From: Prevotella intermedia ATCC 25611 = DSM 20706
GTDB taxonomy: Bacteria; Bacteroidota; Bacteroidia; Bacteroidales; Bacteroidaceae
NCBI RefSeq assembly: GCF_001953955.1
Contig: NZ_CP019300.1
Coordinates: forward strand, 248,001 to 312,000
DNA length: 64,000 nt
Direction: 5' to 3'
How positions within the stretch are numbered: the stretch's first letter is position 1; each line of letters opens with the position of its first letter. The notes below the pieces were generated by a model. It had not been told where the DNA came from. It searched no databases and saw only the letters and a list, made by a program, of their open reading frames with translations. The translations under genes and the position numbers were made by a program. Below are positions 36,922-44,736 of this stretch, one piece after another.

Positions 36922-37482
36922 TTACTTCAAATTACCGATGTTGTTTTTCCAATCCTCTAAAGTGATTTTGGTAAAATGCTCTGTGCGAACTTCGTTCAGC
37001 AATGGAACAGGTTTGTTGTCTTCTGTATGGCTGTAAACGAATCCGCATTTCTCTTGTGCTCGTTTCGATTTCTCGTTGCCATCGTAGTATCCACACCAAA
37101 CCGTAGTTTGCCGTAAGTTCTCAAAAGCATACCGAAGCAATTTGTTTACGGCTTCAGGAATCAAGCCTTGTCCCCAATAGGGCTCACCAATCCAATAACC
37201 TATTTCACACTCATTGTCTGCCATTTTTGCACTGTGGATTTCACTTCTTGCGGTCATTATCCCAATGCTGCCGACAGCTTCGCCCGTTTCTTTCAACACA
37301 ACCGCATAGGTTTCAGGAGCAGAGAGTACTGCCTTTATAATTTCACGACTGTTCTCTACACTTGTATGCGGTGGCCAACCAGCAATAGGACCAACATTCG
37401 GATTCCGTGCATACTTGTATAATGCTTCAGCATCGCTTTCTTTCCATGCTCTCAATAGCAGGCGTTTTGTTTGTAGTTCCAT
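36922..37482 (-). CDS. GNAT N-acetyltransferase (RimJ/RimL type)
   Basis: A 186-residue protein beginning MELQTKRLLLRAWKESDAEALYKYARNPNVG, typical of RimJ/RimL-like acetyltransferases. The acetyl-CoA-binding loop is GYWIGEPYWGQGLIPEAVNKLLRYAF (QGLIxEA). The substrate is not predictable; small molecules or N-terminal residues are known for relatives. It is 15 bp upstream of the HXXEE gene and 60 bp downstream of the ClbS-like gene. Confidence 0.88.
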   Translation of the reverse strand: MELQTKRLLLRAWKESDAEALYKYARNPNVGPIAGWPPHTSVENSREIIKAVLSAPETYAVVLKETGEAVGSIGIMTARSEIHSAKMADNECEIGYWIGEPYWGQGLIPEAVNKLLRYAFENLRQTTVWCGYYDGNEKSKRAQEKCGFVYSHTEDNKPVPLLNEVRTEHFTKITLEDWKNNIGNLK

Positions 37483-37542
37483 ACTTTTTTCTTATCTTCC
37501 ACGTTTCTTTATTAGCCTTATTATAAGATTTCTATTGTTTGT

Positions 37543-38076
37543 TTATTGTGTTTTAATATGTACTTTTATTTTCTTTATCGCCCAATCATAATGGCTTGAA
37601 GTTGCTGAAACACTATAAGAACCAAGCGTAGAGGTGCCCGTCCAATCGAATATGCCCTTGTTAAAGAGTTCGTTGTCAGAGAAAGTTGCAATCAATTCCA
37701 TTACTTGTTGATGGCTTTCTTTTAACATTGCCTTTGCATCTGATAGCGATGTGTTTTGATGTTTCTTCCAAAACTCCACGTTCATTACTGGATATGTTTT
37801 CCAATTATAAGGCTCAGGAAGAAAAGATTTGCATTCTCCCTCACGATTGGAGTTTATCCAATTCAGTAACAACTGATGCCATTCATACAGATGAACAAGT
37901 ACATCGCGCAGATTTTTGTCCCTGCTCCAATGTGCTTCTTTGCCCATTGCAGCCATTTTTTCTGCAAAGGTTGCTGTCTGTAGCTCTTCGCTCATACTGT
38001 CTATGAGCTTCCACATCTTCTCAAATTGTCCATTAGCAGATGTTATTAAATCCACTTTTGTTGTTGCTCGTGCCAT
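37543..38076 (-). CDS. ClbS/DfsB-family four-helix bundle protein
   Basis: A 177-residue protein. The family signature includes TKVDLITSANGQFEKMWKLID, then VLVHLYEWHQLLLNWI and SYSVSATSSHYDWAIKKIKVHIK at the end. ClbS protects colibactin producers by hydrolysing its cyclopropane; DfsB-type relatives belong to the DinB-like bundles. No colibactin genes are here, so the role is probably a general detoxification or an unknown one. The gene is 8 bp downstream of the kinase-DUF3781 gene. Confidence 0.83.
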   Translation of the reverse strand: MARATTKVDLITSANGQFEKMWKLIDSMSEELQTATFAEKMAAMGKEAHWSRDKNLRDVLVHLYEWHQLLLNWINSNREGECKSFLPEPYNWKTYPVMNVEFWKKHQNTSLSDAKAMLKESHQQVMELIATFSDNELFNKGIFDWTGTSTLGSYSVSATSSHYDWAIKKIKVHIKTQ

Positions 38077-38084
38077 TGTTTTTT

Positions 38085-38885
38085 TTATATTTTATCAGTT
38101 GAAATAACTCTGAATGTACAAGAGTTAACGGTGATACGGATATGTTCTGTATCATTAGTTATATAATAGTTCTTTCCTTTTTTCAGGAAATGATTCGTGT
38201 CTGTATGCATGATAATGTCTGAAATAAAACTTTCTATTTCTTGTGGCGATAGATAAAGTCCGAGCTTTCGGTTTATTCTGTCATACACAAATTTTGTATA
38301 ACAGAGCTTTTCTATGATGGTTGCTTTCAGCGAATCGTCTATGCTTTCATATTCTTGACCATCTCCTTTTTGCGAAAGACTATCGGCAACCTTTTCTTTT
38401 AGTTCGGTTTGGCATTGTTTAATGGTCTTTCCTGCTGTGTCAATGATGATGCGGTTTTTGTGCCACTCGTGATATTCTCGGTTTTCTATGTCGTTCCACA
38501 CAGGCAGTTTCATATTTGCTACTTCTGCATTTCTCTGTTTTGCACGCTTCTTGTGTTCTGTCTTATCCGAACAAACAACCTCAATGTTTACGAAACGGCA
38601 GTTGTTATTGACAGCAACATCTTCCCATTCTCGCCTTGTCAGTTCAATAGGGTTGCAGCAATCAGCCACTACATTGTTGCCCAATTGCAGATTGTCGGCT
38701 GCCATACGATATGCCAACCGATAGCCTTCCCCCTCAACATCGATATGGCATAAGTCTTTCAAACCTTGTTCAATGGTATCAATGCGTAGGTAAACCGCTT
38801 CGAAATACTTTACAACAGACTTTGCAAGCGTGGATTTTCCTACTGCTGGCAGTCCAGAGAATATAAAGAGGATAGCTTTATTCAT
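38085..38885 (-). CDS. P-loop kinase fused to a DUF3781-like domain
   Basis: A 266-residue protein with two parts. Residues 1-165 form a small-molecule/zeta-toxin-like kinase: Walker A FSGLPAVGKSTLAKS, LRIDTIEQGL as the substrate Asp site, and VVADCCNPIELTRREWEDVA. Residues about 185-266 match the DUF3781 pattern: EKLCYTKFVYDRINRKLGL, then HFLKKGKNYYITNDTEHIRITVNSCTFRVI. DUF3781 usually occurs as a free-standing protein. The fusion suggests that the two act together. First gene of the accessory operon. The substrate is unknown. Confidence 0.75.
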   Translation of the reverse strand: MNKAILFIFSGLPAVGKSTLAKSVVKYFEAVYLRIDTIEQGLKDLCHIDVEGEGYRLAYRMAADNLQLGNNVVADCCNPIELTRREWEDVAVNNNCRFVNIEVVCSDKTEHKKRAKQRNAEVANMKLPVWNDIENREYHEWHKNRIIIDTAGKTIKQCQTELKEKVADSLSQKGDGQEYESIDDSLKATIIEKLCYTKFVYDRINRKLGLYLSPQEIESFISDIIMHTDTNHFLKKGKNYYITNDTEHIRITVNSCTFRVISTDKI

Positions 38886-39006
38886 AGTGCGCCTACATAT
38901 AAAAAACTTTCTTTACATTATATAATGATTGCTATTTAAATCTGCAAACTATTAAAAGAATGCTTTTGGATAATTCTTTTACTCTTCAGCAAGAATTGAT
39001 TTTGGA

Positions 39007-39014
39007 CAAAATTA
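39007..39014 (-). promoter_or_regulatory. Possible -7 element for the accessory operon
   Basis: It reads TAATTTTG on the minus strand, about 120 bp upstream of the ATG at 38885. No -33 is visible. The TACACGTA repeat cluster lies about 90 bp further upstream. Confidence 0.3.
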
Positions 39015-39100
39015 GTAGTTAATACTGGCATTATAAAAAATGATAGGTTAAAAAAATAAAACGTGGATAATCATTTAGAATTGCTTGTTAGGTGAATTAC

Positions 39101-39176
39101 TTACACGTAAAGAAATATTTACTTACACGTAGAAAAATATTTCTTTACGTGTAGATAAATTATTATTTACACGTAA
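39101..39176. repeat. Cluster of four TACACGTA motifs with a 19-bp inverted repeat
   Basis: Four copies of TTACACGTA or its complement occur at about 39101, 39123, 39146 and 39167. Between the first and third copies there is a perfect inverted repeat (39101-39120 with 39135-39153), each arm TACACGTAAAGAAATATTT. It lies between the end of the acyltransferase gene and the accessory operon. It could terminate the leuS-porZ transcript or bind a regulator of the accessory genes. Confidence 0.55.
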
Positions 39177-39220
39177 GTAATTTGGGAAAGAAGAATTTTG
39201 TGGGATATTTTTGCAGTGGT

Positions 39221-40231
39221 TTACGCTTTGTCTGCTGCTTTTGGAGGCTGTTGAACAATAAAGCCTAAGTAGCGGTAGACTGCCCACGCAATAATGGAAG
39301 TAAGGGCGTAGACGAGCAGGAAGGCGAGGAGAACACGGTGGTAGTGCCCCGAATAGCCCATATCGGTGCGTTGGAGCAGGGCGGAAACAATGAGGGGTAT
39401 GCCGCCAGAAAAAAAGTAGTAGACGAGGCTGCGGCGTCCTGTCCATTCCAACCAAGCAACGCTTTTCAGCTGTTTGGCTAAACTTACGAGGAACAGGGTG
39501 CACACAAAGGCATCGAAAACAAATACGTACCAATTGTTGATGCGTATGGGTTCGACAAGCAGAGTTATGCCCTGTGTATGTTCATATACTTTTATGATAA
39601 CTAAAAGTACGAATAGAAAGAATGATGATGATAGGTTGTGGAAACGGTGGAAAACGCTTTCCCACTTGTGGTAGAAGTAGCCGAAACAGAGAATGGGCAA
39701 TGCCATACAGGCGTTTTCTATTTGCCAATAAAGGTCGGAACAATGTGTGGAAAGAAGATAACAAGCTGCTGAGGCTGCAAGGGCGAGTATTGACAATCCC
39801 CAAGTTTTGCCTTTGCACGCCCATAATGCTGTGGAAAACACGATTTCTGCAACGATGAGGGCAGCTACAAACCACGATGCTTGCCCTGCGAGGACGGAGA
39901 ACAGGGTGTCAGTAACATCGAAACCGTGTGCGAAAGCTTTCGGAATGGCTATGAAAGTGGTGAACAGGAAGTAGGGCAACAGCAAGTAGCGTGCGATGTA
40001 GGTGAGCTTATGGCGCAGCGAAAACGGTTTTTCCTTGTAGAAAAGATAGCCTGAGAGAAAGAAAAAGGCGACCAACACATTGGCTACATAGTAGTTGTAG
40101 CCGATGATGTTGTCGCCTGTGTAGTATATTTCGGTATGGTCGAGCAATATAGCTACCATACAGAAGCCCCGCAAAAGGTCTATCCAGTGTTTGCGCTTGG
40201 GTTTCGTTAGTTCACGATTGCTATCTTGCAT
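39221..40231 (-). CDS. Acyltransferase-3 family membrane protein
   Basis: A 336-residue polytopic protein with about ten membrane segments. The N-terminal motif RKHWIDLLRGFCMVAILLDHTEIYY holds the conserved Arg and His of acyltransferase family 3. ASWFVAALIVAEIVF is a second conserved block. Such enzymes O-acylate surface sugars or lipids. It overlaps the 3' end of porZ by 25 bp, so its translation is coupled to porZ. That position favours a role in modifying surface polysaccharide or lipopolysaccharide. Confidence 0.83.
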   Translation of the reverse strand: MQDSNRELTKPKRKHWIDLLRGFCMVAILLDHTEIYYTGDNIIGYNYYVANVLVAFFFLSGYLFYKEKPFSLRHKLTYIARYLLLPYFLFTTFIAIPKAFAHGFDVTDTLFSVLAGQASWFVAALIVAEIVFSTALWACKGKTWGLSILALAASAACYLLSTHCSDLYWQIENACMALPILCFGYFYHKWESVFHRFHNLSSSFFLFVLLVIIKVYEHTQGITLLVEPIRINNWYVFVFDAFVCTLFLVSLAKQLKSVAWLEWTGRRSLVYYFFSGGIPLIVSALLQRTDMGYSGHYHRVLLAFLLVYALTSIIAWAVYRYLGFIVQQPPKAADKA

Positions 40232-42234
40232 ACTGTTCCGTTATTGCCTTCTTGGTCAGCCGTCTGCACCATATAAATTCCCGATGCCACACGTTTTCCG
40301 TTTAAGTCGTTGCCGTCCCACGTGAATGTACCGCCGTTGCTCGTGCCCTTTGCCACAAGTATGCCGTTGGTGGTAACTACTTTCACGTCGGAATTGTAAG
40401 CTAAGCCAACTACCGTTATCAGTCCTTTGTAGTCTGGGCGGACAGGGTTTGGATAGGCGTAGGCATCGCCGTTGTCTGGATTGTCAGACGGTTTTGTTGC
40501 ATCGCCCATATACGAACAAAGTCCTTTGTCTGTTCCGAAGAACACTTCGCCCGTCTTGTCGTCGATGGCAATGCTCTCTATGTTGTTTGAAAGGAGCTTG
40601 CTGTTGCTGCTCAGGAAGTGTTGTACCTGCTTCATATTGTCGGCACTGATGAGGTAAGCACCGTTGCCATTCGTGCCAAACCACTTGCGTCCGCCGCCAT
40701 CAATCGCCATACACGAAATGTCTACGCCTGCCAATAGGTAGTCGGCAAGGTTTGTTCCGTCGTTGCGTGGCACCTTTATCTGCTCGAAAATAGCCTCTGA
40801 AGGGTTTTGCATCTGCTCGGTAGTGAGTCGGAGCGGCCCTACGTTCGTGCCTATCCAAAGGTTCTGATAGGCATCTTCCTGCACGCAACGCATTTGTATA
40901 ACCATAATGGACGAGCCGTCTTGGTTCTTGAAATTATGGAAAACGCTTAGCTTGTCGGTTTCAGGATTATAGCAGAACAAGCCCGGTGCTTCGTAGTGGC
41001 TGTTTACAAACCATATTAAACCGCGGCTGTCGAGAATGGGTCGGCGCATCACTTGCAGGCTTAATCCCTTGTTCATCAGCTCTGGTTTAGAGTGGTCGGT
41101 CATAGTTCCGTCGGGCGAAAGCTTCAGCAATGAAGTTGTTTTGGTACCGCTGTTCAGTATCCACAAGTTGTTTTTGCGGTCGAAAACCAATCCTTGAATT
41201 GGCACATAGTCGTTGCCCAACTCCATACCTTTATTTATGGTGGGGCGCAGAAGACTGTTGTCTTTGTTGAAATACCTCTTTAACTTGCCGTTCAGAAATT
41301 CGTATAAGCCTGCTCGTCCGCCCACAAATACGTGTTCGGGGTTCCGTGGGTCTACTGCCAAACAGTTCATATCGTGATAGTAGTAGCCTGTTATCTTGTC
41401 CAATTCGTCTTGGAAGATGCTCCATTCGTCTTTCTTCAACACCTGAACGGTGCCTGCTTGGTTGAGTCCTACTGCGCCCGGCTCGAACGCTCCGCCCGTT
41501 GTATAGAGGCGGTCGTTAAGATATTGCATAAAGAAAAAGCGGTTGTACTTGGGTCCGCCTGGCAGTAACGGCTTCACTTTCTCCATCAGTTCGGGCGCAA
41601 TGGTTTTGCTTTGTGCAACGAAGTCGCCTGTTCTTTTCCAATTGTTTCTATCCAATAGGTTGTCGGAAAGCAAGGCTCGGTAGAGTCCTCGTTCGCTGCT
41701 TGCAGCGTAAATATAATTGCCTTCGATGTAAGTATAGTCTACGTTGAAGCCAAGATTGTAGGTATCGCTGATTTCAGCCCTGCCAACGTTTATCTTCAAC
41801 ACGCCAAATCCAGTTGAAACGTAGCAATATGCCCCATCGGTATAAAGACTGTTTATCTTCTTGTTGGCTGTCATCGCCTTTCTGTAATAGTCGGGCAAGC
41901 TGACGATTTCGCCTTTCTGGGTAAGCATATCTATGTTTTGGTTGGCATAAACGATAACCAAGCGTTTGGCAACGTTGTTCCATGCGATGAAGTCAATGTC
42001 GGTATCGTTCAGTCCGTTTACCTTGTCGAAGGTCTGAATGCTGTTGTCCTTTTCGTTGTAAGTGTAAAGATTGTCGGACGCAAGCACATAAAGCAGGTTG
42101 CCGCCCTTCTCTATCCACTGCACATTGCTGTATGCCATATAGTTTTTCCACGTACCTATGCCACTGCCGAAAGTGTGGAGCGGAAGCACAAGAAGCAAGC
42201 AAGCGAGTGCAAATATATATGTTCTTTTTATCAT
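40207..42234 (-). CDS. porZ: PorZ-like type IX secretion beta-propeller protein
   Basis: A 675-residue exported protein with a signal peptide (residues 1-22). The two-component-regulator-type beta-propeller is seen in WKNYMAYSNVQWIEKGGNLLYVLASDNLYTYNEKDNS, later propeller blades DIDFIAWNNVAKRLVIVY and NNIESIAIDDKTGEVFFGTDKGLCSY. The C-terminus is a T9SS type A sorting domain (YPNPVRPDYKG...GIYMVQT). PorZ works with the T9SS sortase PorU to attach cargo proteins to anionic lipopolysaccharide. It sits between a glycosyltransferase and an acyltransferase gene, with an ATGA overlap of the former. Confidence 0.8.
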   Translation of the reverse strand: MIKRTYIFALACLLLVLPLHTFGSGIGTWKNYMAYSNVQWIEKGGNLLYVLASDNLYTYNEKDNSIQTFDKVNGLNDTDIDFIAWNNVAKRLVIVYANQNIDMLTQKGEIVSLPDYYRKAMTANKKINSLYTDGAYCYVSTGFGVLKINVGRAEISDTYNLGFNVDYTYIEGNYIYAASSERGLYRALLSDNLLDRNNWKRTGDFVAQSKTIAPELMEKVKPLLPGGPKYNRFFFMQYLNDRLYTTGGAFEPGAVGLNQAGTVQVLKKDEWSIFQDELDKITGYYYHDMNCLAVDPRNPEHVFVGGRAGLYEFLNGKLKRYFNKDNSLLRPTINKGMELGNDYVPIQGLVFDRKNNLWILNSGTKTTSLLKLSPDGTMTDHSKPELMNKGLSLQVMRRPILDSRGLIWFVNSHYEAPGLFCYNPETDKLSVFHNFKNQDGSSIMVIQMRCVQEDAYQNLWIGTNVGPLRLTTEQMQNPSEAIFEQIKVPRNDGTNLADYLLAGVDISCMAIDGGGRKWFGTNGNGAYLISADNMKQVQHFLSSNSKLLSNNIESIAIDDKTGEVFFGTDKGLCSYMGDATKPSDNPDNGDAYAYPNPVRPDYKGLITVVGLAYNSDVKVVTTNGILVAKGTSNGGTFTWDGNDLNGKRVASGIYMVQTADQEGNNGTVCKIAIVN

Positions 42235-43121
42235 TTTCTTATCGAATTATAGTGTAAGAAATAAACGAGTTTATAGATATTAAACAAGAAAACACTCGGA
42301 TTATTGCCTTTAAGGTTGTGTTTTAATGGTTTATGTAGGAGTTTGTAAAGCCACGCCCCTACCCTGTCGGTGTGCATTTTGTGTAGCTTTTCAGCCATTT
42401 CCAACAGGTTTGAATAGCCTTTCAGCTCTGTTTGGAAGGTGGAAAGGGTGCGCAGGGCTTCTTCTGTCTTGTGTAGAAACACTTCGTTGGGTTCGAAATC
42501 GTCGAACAAAACGGGGTTGTCAATGTGGTTTACATGGGCGTTTAATGCTTTGAAGCGTTTTCCAAGCAACACATCTTCAAAGCCGTAGTGCTTTATTTCC
42601 TCGTTGTAAGGGGTTGTTCCTACCAGCTTTCGGTGCGCCATAAAGTTGGTGCTGAGGTGCTGATAAGGTGTTTTCCTTCGGTTTTCGGCACTGATAGCTT
42701 CTTTTGAAGCGTGCTCGTAGCGGTATCTGAGGTTGTTGCCCCATCTGTTTTCGTCTTCAACAATGCTGATTCCGCCCACTACGACGTCGCCTTCGGCTTG
42801 CAGATAGTTGTGTATGAACTGGGTATTGTTGAGCGAAAGGTCGCCGTCGATGAATAAAATCCATTCTTTCGACGATTGCGAAACAAGATAATTGCGGATT
42901 GCCGACCGACCGACGTTGCGTTCCCGCTCTATGTAACGCACACCGTCGAGGCGCGTAATGGCTCTGTTTTCGGCTATGAACCGTTTGTCGGGCGATGCGT
43001 CGTCGGCTACAATAATCTCGAAATCTGCCCCTTCTGCTACACACTGTCGCTGCAATTCGCCGACGAGTGCGGTGCAAATGCAGTTGTAAGTGGGCAGCAG
43101 AATGGACAAACTCTTACTCAT
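42231..43121 (-). CDS. Family 2 glycosyltransferase
   Basis: A 296-residue cytoplasmic enzyme. The GT2 start is visible as LSILLPTYNCICTALVGELQRQC and EIIVADDASPDKRFI. The metal-binding acidic motif is ILFIDGDLSL (DGD). A late conserved block is YGFEDVLLGKRFKALNAHV (ED). No membrane anchor. It transfers a sugar from a nucleotide donor, probably to a surface glycan. Its ATG overlaps the rdgB stop as TAATG, and its stop overlaps the porZ start as ATGA. Confidence 0.87.
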   Translation of the reverse strand: MSKSLSILLPTYNCICTALVGELQRQCVAEGADFEIIVADDASPDKRFIAENRAITRLDGVRYIERERNVGRSAIRNYLVSQSSKEWILFIDGDLSLNNTQFIHNYLQAEGDVVVGGISIVEDENRWGNNLRYRYEHASKEAISAENRRKTPYQHLSTNFMAHRKLVGTTPYNEEIKHYGFEDVLLGKRFKALNAHVNHIDNPVLFDDFEPNEVFLHKTEEALRTLSTFQTELKGYSNLLEMAEKLHKMHTDRVGAWLYKLLHKPLKHNLKGNNPSVFLFNIYKLVYFLHYNSIRK

Positions 43122-43699
43122 TACAGTTGCTTTAGATATTCGGCGAGCTTGCGAACGGCACGAGCTCGGTGCGAAATTTGGTTCTTAATGTCTTCTCCAA
43201 GTTCGGCAAAACTCTTGTCGTAGCCCTCTGGAACAAAGATAGGGTCGTAGCCAAAGCCCTCCGTTCCCGACTTTTCGGTGGCGATATAGCCCTCTACCCT
43301 GCCTTCAAACTGATGTTCCTTACCGTCGATAATCAACGAAACCACCGTGCGGAAGTGGGCTTTCCTGTTTGTTGTATCGCCCAACTTATGGAGCAGTTTG
43401 CGCATATTGGCTTCGCTGTCGTGGTCGGTGTGCTCGTCGTAGCGTGCCGAATGCACACCCGGTTCGCCGTTAAGGGCATCTACTTCAAGCCCTGTGTCGT
43501 CGGCAAAGCAATTCAAATGATAGTTGTCGTAGATGTAATGCGACTTTATGCTTGCATTTCCTTCCAATGTTTCGGCTGTTTCGGGTATGTCCACATCGCA
43601 GCCAATATCCTTTAGCGACACAACATCAAAGTCGTTTCCGAGAATGTCTTTAATCTCAGAAAGCTTGTGTTTGTTGTTCGTTGCAAATACTATTTTCAT
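43121..43699 (-). CDS. rdgB: XTP/dITP pyrophosphatase (RdgB/HAM1)
   Basis: The start at 43699 begins [20 protein letters not shown], the family N-terminus, giving 192 residues. [22 protein letters not shown] and [19 protein letters not shown] carry the catalytic and substrate residues; SHRARA ends the nucleotide pocket. It removes non-canonical purine triphosphates. It follows yitT by 1 bp in the leuS operon. Confidence 0.94.
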   Translation of the reverse strand: MKIVFATNNKHKLSEIKDILGNDFDVVSLKDIGCDVDIPETAETLEGNASIKSHYIYDNYHLNCFADDTGLEVDALNGEPGVHSARYDEHTDHDSEANMRKLLHKLGDTTNRKAHFRTVVSLIIDGKEHQFEGRVEGYIATEKSGTEGFGYDPIFVPEGYDKSFAELGEDIKNQISHRARAVRKLAEYLKQL

Positions 43700-43700
43700 T

Positions 43701-44672
43701 TTATTGTTCGTTGTTTGTTGTCGGATAGACTTGCGAAAGCACCTTCTCGGCATTCTTTGTGTTCACTTTTATGCTGTCGAAGCCTTCTCCGAACACACCT
43801 ATTACTGAACTCTGACTGACAAATGCCGATGGGTCGATAATCTTAACGATGCGGAAAATAGACTGACTTTCGTTGCGTTTTGCCATTAAGCAGATTACTT
43901 TCACGTCCTTTCCAGTGTACCAGCCGTGTCCGTCGAGTATGGTTATGCCTCGGTCGCGCTCTTGCATAATGGCGTCAGCAATCTCTTCATACTTCTTTGA
44001 AAAGATGAGAAACTGCACCGATTGACGTCTTAGGTTCATTACGTGGTCGAGCATAAAGCACTCAATAAACATAGTACACAAACCGAAAACAACTTTGTGT
44101 AAACGTTCTACGTATGTTCCGAACTGTGGGAAAAGCATACAACTGCCGATGATGCATATATCGACAGCCATCAATACCTGCCCCAACGAAATGTTTTTAT
44201 ACTTGTTTATGCAGGCTGCCACAATATCCGTGCCGCCCATACTGCTGCCATTGAGGAAGATAATAGCCATTGCCGTACCCGTAATACAGCACCCCACGAT
44301 GAGCGACATAAACTTTTGGTCTTCGCCCAGTATCTTTACGAAGTGTCCGCTCGCATCTACGGGCATTAATTCTTGGGCAAATTTCAGCATAAAATATAAG
44401 ACCACGATTGCATAAATGGTCTTCATCATAAACTTAAAGCCCAAGATTTTCAACGCAACACCTAACAATGCGAGGTTGACAATCATATAAGTGTTCTCCA
44501 GTTTAAACTCTGTTGCATAGTAAATAATGGCTGATAAACCTGTTACACCACCTGTTACAATTTCGTAAGGCATTAAGAATACCGTGAATGCCGCTGCATA
44601 CAGAAGCAGACCGAGTGTTACTAAGACGTAGTCTTTTACCTCGCTTCTGATTAATTGTTGATTTACTGTCAT
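43701..44672 (-). CDS. YitT-family membrane protein with DUF2179 domain
   Basis: The ATG at 44672 ([17 protein letters not shown]) is preferred over the in-frame GTG at 44693. The protein has 323 residues. The first 200 hold about five or six membrane segments with the YitT signature [22 protein letters not shown] and [23 protein letters not shown]. The C-terminal domain is DUF2179 ([27 protein letters not shown]). The transported substrate is unknown. It is located 64 bp downstream of leuS, after a hairpin. Confidence 0.9.
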   Translation of the reverse strand: MTVNQQLIRSEVKDYVLVTLGLLLYAAAFTVFLMPYEIVTGGVTGLSAIIYYATEFKLENTYMIVNLALLGVALKILGFKFMMKTIYAIVVLYFMLKFAQELMPVDASGHFVKILGEDQKFMSLIVGCCITGTAMAIIFLNGSSMGGTDIVAACINKYKNISLGQVLMAVDICIIGSCMLFPQFGTYVERLHKVVFGLCTMFIECFMLDHVMNLRRQSVQFLIFSKKYEEIADAIMQERDRGITILDGHGWYTGKDVKVICLMAKRNESQSIFRIVKIIDPSAFVSQSSVIGVFGEGFDSIKVNTKNAEKVLSQVYPTTNNEQ

Positions 44673-44689
44673 ATCCTGATAATCATTGA

Positions 44690-44726
44690 GCACATTCGTG
44701 GCTGTACTTTCAGTTCACGAATGTGC
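44690..44726. terminator. Hairpin between leuS and the YitT gene
   Basis: An inverted repeat with 11-bp arms (GCACATTCGTG and its complement) 11 bp after the leuS stop. On the minus strand it is not followed by a U-run, so it is more likely a partial terminator or an RNA-stability element than a full stop signal. Confidence 0.5.
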
Positions 44727-44736
44727 CGTTTTTATT

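Larger units (their letters stand above)
38886..39220. other. Intergenic region upstream of the accessory operon
   Basis: 335 bp, AT-rich, without a credible gene. It holds a weak -7 candidate (39007-39014) and the TACACGTA cluster (39101-39176). A CGTGGATAA at 39062 is a one-mismatch DnaA box standing alone. Confidence 0.5.
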
